The notes under the pieces are model-generated. The model did no database searches. It was given only the letters and a program-made list of their open reading frames with translations, and was not told where the DNA came from. The translations under genes were made by a program, and so were the position numbers. A stretch of 64,000 bases of DNA from positions 369,017-433,016 of the forward strand of contig NZ_CAAGSW010000003.1 in the NCBI RefSeq assembly GCF_900774055.1, in the 5' to 3' direction. Below are positions 27,094 to 36,289 of this stretch, in pieces. This DNA is from Methanococcoides sp. AM1 (lineage in GTDB: Archaea; Halobacteriota; Methanosarcinia; Methanosarcinales; Methanosarcinaceae). How positions within the stretch are numbered: the stretch's first letter is position 1; each line of letters opens with the position of its first letter.

Positions 27094-27230
27094 AACTACC
27101 CCTGCTTTTCTCAAAATACCTTCTCAAACATATAGAGTAAATAAGATCGCTGTAGTGTAATCCTTAAAAAGCAAACATTATAAATAGTTTATATAATAAC
27201 AGAATTTGTTAAACTGTATGGAGACCACTA

Positions 27231-27656
27231 ATGAGAAAGCCAATGAAGTTTTGTTCAAACTGTGGAGCAGAGATTGATGAAAAAGCTGTAATATGCCCCA
27301 AATGTGGAGTTCCTACTGGCACACAAGATCAAATGTTACAATCTCCCAAGAATCCTGGATTAGCAGCTGTTTTATCCCTTTTGTTCAGTGGTTTAGGACA
27401 AGTTTACAACGGTGAACTTAGAAAAGGAATTGGAATATTAGTAGGTGTCGTTGTTGGATGGGTTACGTTTCTTATTCCAGGATTAATAATATCTGTATAT
27501 GGGGTTTATGATGCTTACACCACTTCAAAGAAAATGAATTTAGCTGAGATACCATTCAAAAAGCCAAAATTTTCAGATTATGTTATTTTTATTTTGGTTT
27601 TCTTGATCCTGATCGGAGTATTTGCTGCTATTTTACTCTGGATGGAGCTACTGTAA
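27231..27656 (+). CDS. zinc-ribbon plus TM2-like membrane protein
   Basis: A 141-residue protein with an N-terminal zinc ribbon, CSNCGAEIDEKAVICPKCG (two CxxC pairs, about 8-26), then two or three membrane helices. The block LAAVLSLLFSGLGQVYNGE followed by a GIY/D-type turn is typical of TM2-domain proteins. These are widespread and of unknown function. It stands alone on the plus strand. A second ATG at 27243 is possible. Confidence 0.75.
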   Translation: MRKPMKFCSNCGAEIDEKAVICPKCGVPTGTQDQMLQSPKNPGLAAVLSLLFSGLGQVYNGELRKGIGILVGVVVGWVTFLIPGLIISVYGVYDAYTTSKKMNLAEIPFKKPKFSDYVIFILVFLILIGVFAAILLWMELL

Positions 27657-27818
27657 ATACAGAATCGCTGTTTTACATCGAATTTTGACCCGGATTAAAG
27701 TCATTTTTTCCGGATGACATTTTTGTTCCCTGCTATGAGAACAGCACCATGATGCGAAGATATAAAGTTCCCAACATCATTAAAGATCAGAATTCATAGT
27801 CAAGGAACGGGATTAACA

Positions 27819-28289
27819 ATGCCAGATGCAAAAAGACATGACACAATAAACATTGCAGTGCTGATAGTTGTACTGGCGGGCCTTTCCTATCTTACGATAT
27901 GGAAACAATATGAGATGGCTGTCAGATATCTGGACATTTACAGGATATCGATCTTTTCTTTAGCCTACCTGTTTGCAACATTCTTCCTAAGCCCGGATCT
28001 TGATATTGAAAGTAAACCCTACAAAAGATGGAAGATGTTCAAGATCCTCTGGTGGCCATATAAGGTTATATTCAAACACAGGGGATTCTCCCATAATCCT
28101 ATCATCGGGCCCCTCTCCATCATAATTAACCTTGCACTGATAGTGGCCGTATTGCTTCTGCTTATGGGAGTTGAACTGCACAAAGTACCTTTAAGGTTTA
28201 TTATCGCAGCCACAGCAGGGATGTGTCTGTCAATGGAGATCCATATAATATCAGACTTCCTTATATCAAAAACGAAAAGTTATTTGTGA
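27819..28289 (+). CDS. DUF2227-like membrane protein
   Basis: A 156-residue integral membrane protein with about four helices. Conserved polar residues KRHDTINI (N terminus), LSPDLDIES (about 64-72), HRGFSHNPIIG (about 88-98) and MEIHIISDFL near the C terminus match the DUF2227/YdjM-like group, putative metal-dependent membrane hydrolases, in which the H and D residues would bind a metal. The substrate is unknown; no operon partner. Confidence 0.7.
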   Translation: MPDAKRHDTINIAVLIVVLAGLSYLTIWKQYEMAVRYLDIYRISIFSLAYLFATFFLSPDLDIESKPYKRWKMFKILWWPYKVIFKHRGFSHNPIIGPLSIIINLALIVAVLLLLMGVELHKVPLRFIIAATAGMCLSMEIHIISDFLISKTKSYL

Positions 28290-28400
28290 GAAGTTGTGAA
28301 AAGATTCGTTCTATTAAATTCCGGAAAGGTAATTTTGAGGAGTAAATGTGGATCTTGTGTATCGATCAGGATAATAAGTATCTTGAAAATAAACTTGATC

Positions 28401-28604
28401 TTATTCAATTTCAACAAATTCCACATAAGCACTTGAAGTTTTTATAGCTGAATCGAACATGTTCCCATCACGATTGATCTTCCTGATGTATTCAAGTTTC
28501 TCTTTATCCATATCAGCTTTATCCAATGCTCTAATAACGCAACCGATCAAAGCATGAACATCATTATTTTCACCGTAAAAAGCACATTTTGGTTTATCGG
28601 ACAT
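28401..28604 (-). CDS. small hypothetical protein
   Basis: A 67-residue soluble protein, mostly helical, without recognised domains (MSDKPKCAFYGENNDVHALI...). TAGGAGC four bases before the ATG at 28604 sets this start; a longer reading from 28649 would add an unlikely hydrophobic extension. Confidence 0.55.
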   Translation of the reverse strand: MSDKPKCAFYGENNDVHALIGCVIRALDKADMDKEKLEYIRKINRDGNMFDSAIKTSSAYVEFVEIE

Positions 28605-29097
28605 TATAGCTCCTATAACAGATATAATAAAATGAGTGAACATTTGCACTCATTCACAAAATGAAAAAATAAATCACTATCAATTATCAAAAACCTTTAA
28701 AAAAACTTATTGAGTATAATGTCCTCTATCCTTAATAAGGTTTGTATTCAATCACAGAAAACAAATTAAGCAAATTTTACAAATTAAGTAACAATTGACA
28801 CATCAACCGATACCTTAACCTGCTTAACAATTTGAAATGCCGGGATCATCCTTGTTATCCTCAGACCAATGATCAATAAATTGTCCATAAACACCCTTTT
28901 AAGGATGATTCGAAAAGCAGCTCAACGTTTTGCTAACTTATCATTATTTTCAGATACCTGAAAACCAACAGTGATATATCTGGTCAGACCATGAATGGCA
29001 TTAGTCAACTAGTTCATCAAGACCTCCCAAGAATAATATATTCCCAAGTGCGGCTTTTTGGATCGAATTGGTATAAAACATAAAGGGAGGAAAACAA
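28605..29097. other. long leader or intergenic region before zinc-ribbon paralogue 2
   Basis: Nearly 500 A/T-rich bases without a supported gene. AAAGGGAGG at 29081-29089 is the ribosome binding site of the next gene. Part of the region may be a long 5-prime leader, but no structure stood out. Confidence 0.35.
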
Positions 29098-29256
29098 ATG
29101 GAAAGAAGAGGTTTCAACAACGGACCAAGAGATATGCACAAAGCAAAATGTGCAGACTGCGGTCAGGAAACAGAAGTGCCTTTCGTACCGGACCCAAACA
29201 GACCGGTATATTGCAGGGAATGCTTCCAGAGCCACAGACCACCTAAGAAATACTAA
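29098..29256 (+). CDS. small CxxC zinc-ribbon protein, paralogue 2
   Basis: A 52-residue protein with the same two knuckles as the gene at 17047: CADC and CREC, joined by an identical 17-residue linker. Only the N-terminal eight and C-terminal seven residues differ clearly. AAAGGGAGGAAAACAA gives a strong ribosome binding site. DNA similarity to copy 1 runs from about codon 9 through the 3-prime UTR hairpin. Likely zinc-dependent nucleic-acid binding; role unknown. Confidence 0.8.
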   Translation: MERRGFNNGPRDMHKAKCADCGQETEVPFVPDPNRPVYCRECFQSHRPPKKY

Positions 29257-29295
29257 GTGGATGTGAATAATAACTCTTAAATATCAAAGTGAAAT

Positions 29296-29331
29296 GTGTG
29301 GTCAGATAGAATATTTCTATCATGATCGCAC
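29296..29331 (+). promoter_or_regulatory. conserved 3-prime UTR hairpin, copy 2
   Basis: Same stem as at 17245-17280 (GTGTGGTCAGATAG against CTATCATGATCGCAC). Only the last loop base differs. The stem is kept while flanking UTR sequence has drifted. Confidence 0.5.
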
Positions 29332-29491
29332 TATCTATTTTTGGATCGATTTTATTACCAGTAACTTATTGTTGCTGATCCAGGTCAACATATGCACCTA
29401 AAACAACCCGGAGATCACTACCTGTGTCCGGACATAACATCACAATCAGAAGCAAGAATGCCTTTTCCTGCTTCCATGAAGCTTATTCACC

Positions 29492-29671
29492 TTACGAACT
29501 TGCTTCAAGTACATCGATGGATTTTATCATGTCCAATTTCAGCCTGACGATCTCCCTGACAGATGTCATGCTCAGGCATTCCCTGCAACAGTAGAATGTA
29601 TTCAATCCTATCATTCGCTTTTCAAGCTCTGTGTTGCAATTCCCACATAACAGTTTTTCTTCTATTACCAT
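29492..29671 (-). CDS. small zinc-binding protein
   Basis: A 59-residue protein found on the minus strand. LLCGNCNTELEKRMIG and FYCCRECLSM give two CxxC-type pairs 16-20 residues apart, probably one zinc ribbon, followed by a helix (VREIVRLKLDMIKSIDVL). It faces the zinc-ribbon gene at 29098 and is reminiscent of it (YCxxC-REC). GGGGTAAATC precedes the ATG. The gene upstream on the same strand (29804-29962) is separated from it by a tetranucleotide repeat. Confidence 0.6.
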   Translation of the reverse strand: MVIEEKLLCGNCNTELEKRMIGLNTFYCCRECLSMTSVREIVRLKLDMIKSIDVLEASS

Positions 29672-29739
29672 GATTTACCCCTGGTCTTTTTCCCCATATC
29701 ACCATATTCTATTGGCATCTGTACTTACGTATTTACTAA

Positions 29740-29796
<57 letters not shown>

Positions 29797-29803
29797 CTAC
29801 TAC

Positions 29804-29962
29804 TCACTTACCCAGCAGGCCTCCAAGCATGAACCGATAAAGTTCAAGCTCTTCAACATTCAGATCGTTACCCACATGTCCCCTGATCACTGAATGCTGG
29901 TCATTATTTACCGAAACAGTCTTTCCCAGGATACTGTTATTTGTAATTTGAATATTATTCAT
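29804..29962 (-). CDS. small hypothetical protein
   Basis: A 52-residue protein, MNNIQITNNSILGKTVSVNN and on, ending LYRFMLGGLLGK. GAGGAAACTG just before the ATG is a good ribosome binding site, and the frame is clean to TGA. No family recognised. It is directly followed by the TTTA/TTAC microsatellite and then by the small zinc-binding gene. Confidence 0.5.
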   Translation of the reverse strand: MNNIQITNNSILGKTVSVNNDQHSVIRGHVGNDLNVEELELYRFMLGGLLGK

Positions 29963-30253
29963 CAGTTTCCTCTTTTTTACTCTGTTATGCTCTGTTCTTT
30001 TTACATTTGAGAATATACATTTGTAACATATATATTCTTCGTAATTAGTTTATAGAAAAGAACATAAAATATATAGACTATTTAATTTATCAGTATGATC
30101 ATTTTGATAAGCTCAAATAGTCCGAAAATTAGGATTTGATCAAATAAAATGAGAATCTATTGATAATAAAACTCTGAAGTATTAATATCTCCCCCAATCT
30201 TCCAATTGAATCAGCATTAGAAATATTTAATAACTAAAAAAGAGCTTTTATTA

Positions 30254-30955
30254 ATGAGAACAATGAGAGGATATATCAATAAATCAGAAATACGGATGTT
30301 TTTGATCTTTGGAGCCATACTTTTACCTATAGCATTCCTGTGTTTCCAGCAGGAACTTTCGTTAGGGATAATATCTTCTTATCCGCTTTTCATCATATTG
30401 GTACTCATGCTTCTTGGTGCTAATATTGAGCTCCCTGTCAGTAAGATCAGGACAAAGAAAACGCAGGACCTTCAAAGAGATGCAGCAATATTGGAAGAGG
30501 TCTATTCAGTGCCTCTTGTAAAAGATATCTCATCCAGCATGAAACTGGCATTTGATACGGTCATTACCCTCAACGTCGGAGGATTCATAATTCCTTTTGC
30601 TGTAATGCTGATCATGATAGTCTTCCAGCCTGACTTCGTAGGGCTTGAGATAATGCTGATCATGATAGTAGCTGCAACACTTCTCTCTGATTTTGTCAAC
30701 GGCATTGGCATTGTGATGCCGGATTACATCGGACTCATAGCAGTGCCTGTAGCATTGATCTTTGCACCGGAAAATGCAGCTTCCGTTGTATTCGTATCAG
30801 GTATTGGCGGTATCCTCCTTGGAAATATCACAGGACTCCTGATGCTTGATAAAGAAAATAAAGGAAGTGCTTTCATCAACCTTGGCGGGGTTGGAAGCTT
30901 TAAAGCAGTATATGTAACAGCAATAGTTGCAGCATTAATATCCTGGTTCATGTGA
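30254..30955 (+). CDS. DUF1614 family membrane protein
   Basis: A 233-residue protein with about seven membrane helices. The pattern LGANIELPVSKI, NVGGFIIPFAVMLIM, ATLLSDFVNGIGIVMPDYIG and FVSGIGGILLGNITGLLML matches DUF1614, a family of archaeal and bacterial membrane proteins of unknown function. Its 3-prime end overlaps the convergent ATPase gene by 21 bases. Confidence 0.8.
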   Translation: MRTMRGYINKSEIRMFLIFGAILLPIAFLCFQQELSLGIISSYPLFIILVLMLLGANIELPVSKIRTKKTQDLQRDAAILEEVYSVPLVKDISSSMKLAFDTVITLNVGGFIIPFAVMLIMIVFQPDFVGLEIMLIMIVAATLLSDFVNGIGIVMPDYIGLIAVPVALIFAPENAASVVFVSGIGGILLGNITGLLMLDKENKGSAFINLGGVGSFKAVYVTAIVAALISWFM

Positions 30956-31837
30956 AGAAGAATTCTGATGCATGTTCATCCTCTCCTGAAGTTTGCTGGC
31001 CGTAAGGTTTACGGTCCTGTACTTTGAAATACCCTTATCTGTGAACCTGAACGGCTGTGGGGAAGCATCCACGCGGGTAGCCCTCATCTTCTGAACAGCC
31101 ATAACAGGGGTCAGGTTTGCTTCGACCTCATTTGCCTGCATCTTATCAAGGAAGATGATACCATCCCCAAGGAAATCATATGTGTCATATGACTTGGTCT
31201 CAATTCCGAACTCTTTTTCAGTTACAAGGAAAGACGTGATATTTTTTGATTTAAGCATCTTGTGCAATGTACGCCATTCCAGGGATTTCCTGAACTCAGC
31301 AGGATCAGTGAACATGTTCAGGGAATCGAAAACGATCCGGCGTGGCTTATATGCATCTATGATCTCAGCGATCTCTTCAAAAGACAACATGGACATACCG
31401 AACACTTCAAGGTATCCATCATCGATGTGCCTGCCAATATCCCAACCAAACCGCATGAAATGCTGGATCAATTGCTGTATCCTTTCTTCAAAGGAGAAAA
31501 AGAGGCATTTCTCATCATTCTTGATACCTTCGATCAAAAATTGCATGCAAAGGGTAGTTTTACCTGTTCCCGGAGGACCTGTTACAACAACTGTAAATCC
31601 TTCAGGAATACCGCCTTCAAGCATATCATCAAGCCCGACAACACCAGTATTGATCCTTTTGATAGCTTTCTCTATATTGTTCGTGTCGATCTTGGATTTG
31701 AACTTGCTGCTATCAAGGGACATCAGTGCCTTTTCAAGTACAAGGTTCTTGGCTCCAAGTTCCTTCTCATACCTTTCAAGTATCTTAACCGCGTCAGAAC
31801 TTAATGTTGTGTGAACAGGGAACTTGTTTCGTGCCAT
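30935..31837 (-). CDS. RAD55/KaiC-like ATPase
   Basis: A 300-residue RecA-fold protein of the RadA-paralogue/KaiC group. Walker A is VVTGPPGTGKTTLCMQFLIEG (about 84-104); Walker B-type RRIVFDSLNMF is near 168. The GLDDMLEGGIPEG lead-in is diagnostic of the group. The N-terminal 60 residues (FPVHTTLSSDAVKILERYEK) look like a ribbon-helix-helix DNA-binding segment, which is unusual for this family and hints at a signal-dependent DNA-binding switch. A TATA-like TTAAATATATAG lies just upstream. Confidence 0.8.
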   Translation of the reverse strand: MARNKFPVHTTLSSDAVKILERYEKELGAKNLVLEKALMSLDSSKFKSKIDTNNIEKAIKRINTGVVGLDDMLEGGIPEGFTVVVTGPPGTGKTTLCMQFLIEGIKNDEKCLFFSFEERIQQLIQHFMRFGWDIGRHIDDGYLEVFGMSMLSFEEIAEIIDAYKPRRIVFDSLNMFTDPAEFRKSLEWRTLHKMLKSKNITSFLVTEKEFGIETKSYDTYDFLGDGIIFLDKMQANEVEANLTPVMAVQKMRATRVDASPQPFRFTDKGISKYRTVNLTASKLQERMNMHQNSSSHEPGY

Positions 31838-31906
31838 AAATGTAGATTGAAGACTATATATTTAAGGCTTACTTCACTGTGTCCACAGATTCAAAATTTG
31901 TGTACA

Positions 31907-33277
31907 TTATTTCTCTTCTTCAGGATAGCCATGCCCTTCAAGGAACTTGCCCCTGCCTTTCTCAGCAATGACATCGTCCTCCCAAATGACCTCACCTCTT
32001 GCTATCGTTATCATCGGGAAGATGGCATCCATACCTTCAAATGGTGTCCATCCGGCTTTACTGTGAAGCTTATCAGCTTTTACAGGAGTTGCATTGCGTG
32101 TGTCCACAATGACAAGATCTGCATCATAGCCTTCCGCAAAAACTCCCTTTGAGTGGCGTGTATCAAGACCAAATATACGTGCTGGATTCCTGCTTGTGAC
32201 CTCTATCATCCTGCCTATCGGAAGAATGTTCTTCTTGACAGCCATTAGCATAAGCGGCATAAGTGTCTCGACTCCCGGAACACCAGATGGTGCATTCCTT
32301 ATATCAAGATCCTTATCAAACTCTGTGTGTGGTGCATGATCTGAAGCAACAGCACTTACAGTACCATCATTGATCGCATTCATGAGGGCTTTCACATTCC
32401 TGCGGTCACGAAGTGGCGGATTCATCTTTCCGAATGTCCCCAGCCTGTCCCAGTCCCTCGTAGATAAGAACAGGTGATGTGGAGCGACTTCACAGGTTAC
32501 GGTATGTTCACGGTTCTCTGCTGCAGCCACGTATTTTTCCTTGCGGATCTGCCCCAGCGCCTCAAGAGTGCTGATGTGGCAAAAGTGGGACCGTGTACCT
32601 TTATCTGCAATAAGTTCAAGCGCTTTCTCCACAGCAAACCCTTCACAGAGATTTGAGCGTATCCGCGAGTGTGATGAGGGGGAAAAGTCTTTCTTAAGCA
32701 GTTTTTCATTTTCCAAACGTATGCACTCATCTTCTGCATGGATGCAGGCTACGGCATCAAGTTCCTTAATGATATCCAAAGCCTGTGCAAAATCCTTATC
32801 GTTTATGTTCAGCCCGCCAGTGGATTCTGCCATGAAGATCTCACCAAATGAAGTGACTCCCAGCTCCCAGAGCAATGGAAGGGATTCAAGGTTCTGGGTA
32901 ACCCCACCATTGATACCAAAATCTATCACTGATTTCCGCTTTGCCAGCTTAAGCTTTTCCTTGAAAGATGATTTGTTAACGGTAGGAGGTATGGTATTCG
33001 GGTGCTCTAGAACAGTAGTAATTCCACCTGCTGCTGCCGAGCATGAACCAGTGTGCCAGTCTTCTTTCTTGATCATACCCGGTTCCCTGAAATGCACATG
33101 TGCATCTATTCCGGCAGGTATGGTCAGTGCTCCCTTAGCATCGATCAGGAGGTCGGGGTCAGCTCCGTTGATATCCTTTGCAATACGTTCGATCTTTCCA
33201 TTTTTGATCGATACTTCTCCTGGCTGCAAAAAGTTGTTGTAGAAGACCTTTGTGTTTTTAATTAGGATATCAGTCAT
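31907..33277 (-). CDS. pyrC: dihydroorotase
   Basis: A 456-residue class I dihydroorotase, the third step of pyrimidine synthesis (carbamoyl aspartate to dihydroorotate). Metal ligands: H-x-H in GIDAHVHFREPG (about 56-67), H in ACIHAEDE (about 176), H in HFCHIS (about 233) and D in ASDHAPH (about 312). Where many amidohydrolases have a carboxylated Lys in a (F/K)KIFM context, this reads FGEIFMAESTGG, with Glu at that place. Other dihydroorotases are known to use an acidic residue there, so the enzyme may still be active. Confidence 0.9.
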   Translation of the reverse strand: MTDILIKNTKVFYNNFLQPGEVSIKNGKIERIAKDINGADPDLLIDAKGALTIPAGIDAHVHFREPGMIKKEDWHTGSCSAAAGGITTVLEHPNTIPPTVNKSSFKEKLKLAKRKSVIDFGINGGVTQNLESLPLLWELGVTSFGEIFMAESTGGLNINDKDFAQALDIIKELDAVACIHAEDECIRLENEKLLKKDFSPSSHSRIRSNLCEGFAVEKALELIADKGTRSHFCHISTLEALGQIRKEKYVAAAENREHTVTCEVAPHHLFLSTRDWDRLGTFGKMNPPLRDRRNVKALMNAINDGTVSAVASDHAPHTEFDKDLDIRNAPSGVPGVETLMPLMLMAVKKNILPIGRMIEVTSRNPARIFGLDTRHSKGVFAEGYDADLVIVDTRNATPVKADKLHSKAGWTPFEGMDAIFPMITIARGEVIWEDDVIAEKGRGKFLEGHGYPEEEK

Positions 33278-33608
33278 AGATCAGAAGCCCCTTTTTGAAA
33301 TTATGTATTATAATTCATGCTAAAGTCAACGTTGGGATTTACTTTTTTATGTGTTATAAAACTGTGCTTTAATGTTTTAGCATTCCCGACTTCTTTGTCC
33401 TACTTCAACATTGAATGAACCATCGATCCTGCATTGAAATATATATAATATATAGTTATATAGTGCATATTTAGTATTATATATTGAAATATAGAATATA
33501 TCGAGAAAGAATATATACGTTTCACCTTATTTCATCCCTTGCAGGTCGATAATTAGAATTAAGATCTGAAACCAAAAAACACTTTAGTTCGATAAGGTGA
33601 AAAACCAA
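33278..33608 (+). promoter_or_regulatory. pst operon promoter region with direct repeats
   Basis: ATTGAAATATA occurs at 33433-33443 and again at 33483-33493, exactly 50 bases apart, within very A/T-rich DNA (ATATATAATATATAG). GAATATATAC near 33509 is a TATA candidate. AAGGTGA at 33595-33601 is the ribosome binding site for pstS. The repeats could bind a phosphate-responsive regulator; this is inference. Confidence 0.45.
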
Positions 33609-34478
33609 ATGTCCAAGAAATCAATCTCATATATGATCACGCTCTTGCTGGTCACTTCACTTGCTCTTTTCGGAGCAGGTTGTGTTGGTAATGACGCTGC
33701 CAATTCCGGTAGCGATGAAGAAATGCAGTCAATTCAGATCAAGGGATCTGATACCGTTCTTCCACTTGCACAGGCGGAAGCTGAAGTTTTCATGATGGAG
33801 AACGCTGACAGCACCGTATCTATTATCGGAGGAGGATCCGGAGTAGGTATTGCAGCACTCATTGACGGTGAAGTAGACATCGCAATGGCATCAAGAGCAA
33901 TGAAAGAATCAGAGATCGAGAATGCACAGGCAAATGGTGTCGATCCGCTCCAGCAAACAATTGCATGGGATGGTATCTCAGTTGTTGTAAATCCTGAGAA
34001 CCCTGTATCCGATCTGACATACGAACAGCTCGAAGGGATCTATGTAGGAGATATCTCCAACTGGAATGAAGTTGGTGGCGAAGACCGTGAAATAGTAGTT
34101 CTCTCACGTGACAGCAGTTCCGGTACCTACGAGTACTTCAAGGACGAAGTGATGGAAGGCAACGAATACAGAGCTGATGCACTTATCAATCCATCAACCG
34201 GAGCGATCATCCAGACCGTTTCACAGAACCCGAACGCTATCGGATATGTCGGTGTTGCTTACCTTGATGAGACCGTAAAGGCACTTGCAGTAGATAATGG
34301 AAGCGGTGCTGAAGAACCAACATCCGAGAACATCCTTTCAGGTGTATACCCACTTGCAAGACCACTTTACTTCTACACTGACGGAGAGCCAACCGGACTT
34401 GCACTTGAGTTCATCGAGTTCATTTCAAGCGAGACAGGAGAAGAAACGATCTTTGAAGTAGGGTACTTCCCTGCTTAA
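33609..34478 (+). CDS. pstS: phosphate-binding protein PstS
   Basis: A 289-residue exported lipoprotein (signal ending LFGAGC) that captures phosphate outside the cell for the Pst ABC importer. Phosphate-binding segments are visible: IKGSDTVLPLAQA, GGGSGVGIAALIDGEVDIAMASR and SRDSSSGTYEYF. The ATG at 33609 is chosen because AAGGTGA lies at the right distance; a GTG at 33597 is the alternative. It is the first gene of pstS-C-A-B-phoU, all in the same direction with short gaps. Confidence 0.93.
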   Translation: MSKKSISYMITLLLVTSLALFGAGCVGNDAANSGSDEEMQSIQIKGSDTVLPLAQAEAEVFMMENADSTVSIIGGGSGVGIAALIDGEVDIAMASRAMKESEIENAQANGVDPLQQTIAWDGISVVVNPENPVSDLTYEQLEGIYVGDISNWNEVGGEDREIVVLSRDSSSGTYEYFKDEVMEGNEYRADALINPSTGAIIQTVSQNPNAIGYVGVAYLDETVKALAVDNGSGAEEPTSENILSGVYPLARPLYFYTDGEPTGLALEFIEFISSETGEETIFEVGYFPA

Positions 34479-34516
34479 ACTTTTTTACGATCCTCTAAGG
34501 ATCTGAGGGATGAATT

Positions 34517-35410
34517 ATGATGCATAGAAAAAAGAAGGAAAAGGCAATTGAATCCACACTCTTAATAGTAAGTGGAGTTACAGTTGTAGCGCTGTTCCTT
34601 CTTTGTTTTTTCCTTTTCAGGGAAGGTTACCTTTTGTTCGGTGATTATTCCATAATCTCTTTCATAACCGGAAGTTCCTGGTATCCATCATCCTCACCGG
34701 CAAAGTTCGGATTGTTACCGTTATTGACAGGATCATTGATCGTTACAGCCGGTGCTATTATCCTCTCAGTGCCTCTTGGAATTGCTTCTGCGGTATATAT
34801 ATCAGAACTTGCAGACCCTAAACTGGCACAATTGATCAAACCATTTGTAGAGATCCTCGCAGGTATACCCTCTGTGGTTTATGGTTTCTTCGGACTCGTT
34901 ATAGTCGTTCCATTGCTACAGGACCTGTTAGATCTTCCTACAGGACAGACAGCACTTGCAGGTTCTATCATGCTTGGAATGATGGCACTGCCTACAATTA
35001 TATCAGTATCAGAGGATGCTATTAATTCAGTTCCCACTGCACTTAAGGAAGGTTCCCTTGCCCTTGGAAGTACCAAGTGGCAGACCATTTACAGAGTGGT
35101 ATTACCGGCAGCATTGTCAGGAATATCCGCAGCCGTTATGCTTGGTATCGGAAGAGCGATCGGAGAGACCATGACCGTCATGATGGTAACAGGAAACACT
35201 GCAATCATACCCGGAATTCCCGAAGGTCTTTTTGATCCGGTAAGGACCATGACCGCCACCATTGCACTTGAAATGGGAGAAGTTCCACAGGGAAGTGACC
35301 ATTTCCATGCACTGTTCGCAGTTGGTGCAGTACTTTTCCTAATAACGTTCATAATCAATCTTATCGCTGACAGTGTTAAGAAGAAATACAGACTTCAGGA
35401 GGTAGCATAA
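34517..35410 (+). CDS. pstC: phosphate ABC transporter permease PstC
   Basis: A 297-residue permease with six predicted membrane helices. The cytoplasmic EAA-type loop DAINSVPTALKEGSLALGSTKWQ that docks on PstB is clear (about residues 170-190), as are the helix segments VEILAGIPSVVYGFFGLVIV and GRAIGETMTVMMVTG. It forms the membrane channel with PstA. The stop overlaps the pstA start (TAATG), so translation is coupled. Confidence 0.93.
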   Translation: MMHRKKKEKAIESTLLIVSGVTVVALFLLCFFLFREGYLLFGDYSIISFITGSSWYPSSSPAKFGLLPLLTGSLIVTAGAIILSVPLGIASAVYISELADPKLAQLIKPFVEILAGIPSVVYGFFGLVIVVPLLQDLLDLPTGQTALAGSIMLGMMALPTIISVSEDAINSVPTALKEGSLALGSTKWQTIYRVVLPAALSGISAAVMLGIGRAIGETMTVMMVTGNTAIIPGIPEGLFDPVRTMTATIALEMGEVPQGSDHFHALFAVGAVLFLITFIINLIADSVKKKYRLQEVA

Positions 35411-36267
35411 TGTTCTTTGGAGCAAAGACATCCGAAAAGCTGGCATTTGCTACGCTGAAGCTCTCCATGGCACTTGTGCTCGCTTTCGTATCCATCATCG
35501 TGGTCTACATCACTGTGAACGGCTACAGCGTGCTCAGCCTTGATTTCATAACCCAGATGCCAATGAAAAGAATGACAGAAGGTGGCATTTATCCGGCGAT
35601 CGTGGGAAGTCTCATGCTTATCGGACTTTCAATGGCCTTTGCGGTCCCGCTTGGAATACTCTCAGCAGTTTACCTGAATGAATATTCAACTCCGGGACGT
35701 ACTTCCTGGGCCATTGAGATGGCGATCAACAATCTTGCAGGTACACCATCGGTAGTGTTCGGTCTTTTCGGACTGGCATTGTTCGTCAAATATTTCGGAT
35801 TCGGAGCATCCCTCCTGTCAGCATCCCTGACACTTGCTTTGCTTATCCTGCCTGTTATAATCCGTGCAAGCAAAGAAGCACTGATGACAGTGCCACAGGA
35901 ATACAGGGAAGCTTCCCTTGCATTAGGTATCACCAAATGGCAGACCACAAGAAAGGTCATCCTCCCTGCAGCAATTCCCGGCATGATGACCGGTATCATC
36001 CTGAGTATCGGCAGGGTTGCAGGTGAAACAGCACCTATATTGCTTACAGGAGCAGCATACTTCCTGCCCAGAATACCTGATTCGATCTTTTCCCAGTTCA
36101 TGGCATTGCCATACCACCTTTTCGTGCTGGCGACCTCAGGTACAAGTATCTCACAGACACGACCGATCCAATACGGAACAGCACTGATACTGCTCTTGAT
36201 AGTTGTTTTCATGAACAGCATTGCAGTAATAATAAGAAGACATTACCGGAACAAATTGAACAAGTAA
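35410..36267 (+). CDS. pstA: phosphate ABC transporter permease PstA
   Basis: A 285-residue permease, partner of PstC. It shows [20 protein letters not shown], the EAA-type loop [20 protein letters not shown] and [18 protein letters not shown]. Six helices are predicted. It starts on the last base of the pstC stop codon and is followed 23 bases later by pstB. Confidence 0.93.
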   Translation: MFFGAKTSEKLAFATLKLSMALVLAFVSIIVVYITVNGYSVLSLDFITQMPMKRMTEGGIYPAIVGSLMLIGLSMAFAVPLGILSAVYLNEYSTPGRTSWAIEMAINNLAGTPSVVFGLFGLALFVKYFGFGASLLSASLTLALLILPVIIRASKEALMTVPQEYREASLALGITKWQTTRKVILPAAIPGMMTGIILSIGRVAGETAPILLTGAAYFLPRIPDSIFSQFMALPYHLFVLATSGTSISQTRPIQYGTALILLLIVVFMNSIAVIIRRHYRNKLNK

Positions 36268-36289
36268 AAGAGAATTCAAGGATGATCCT

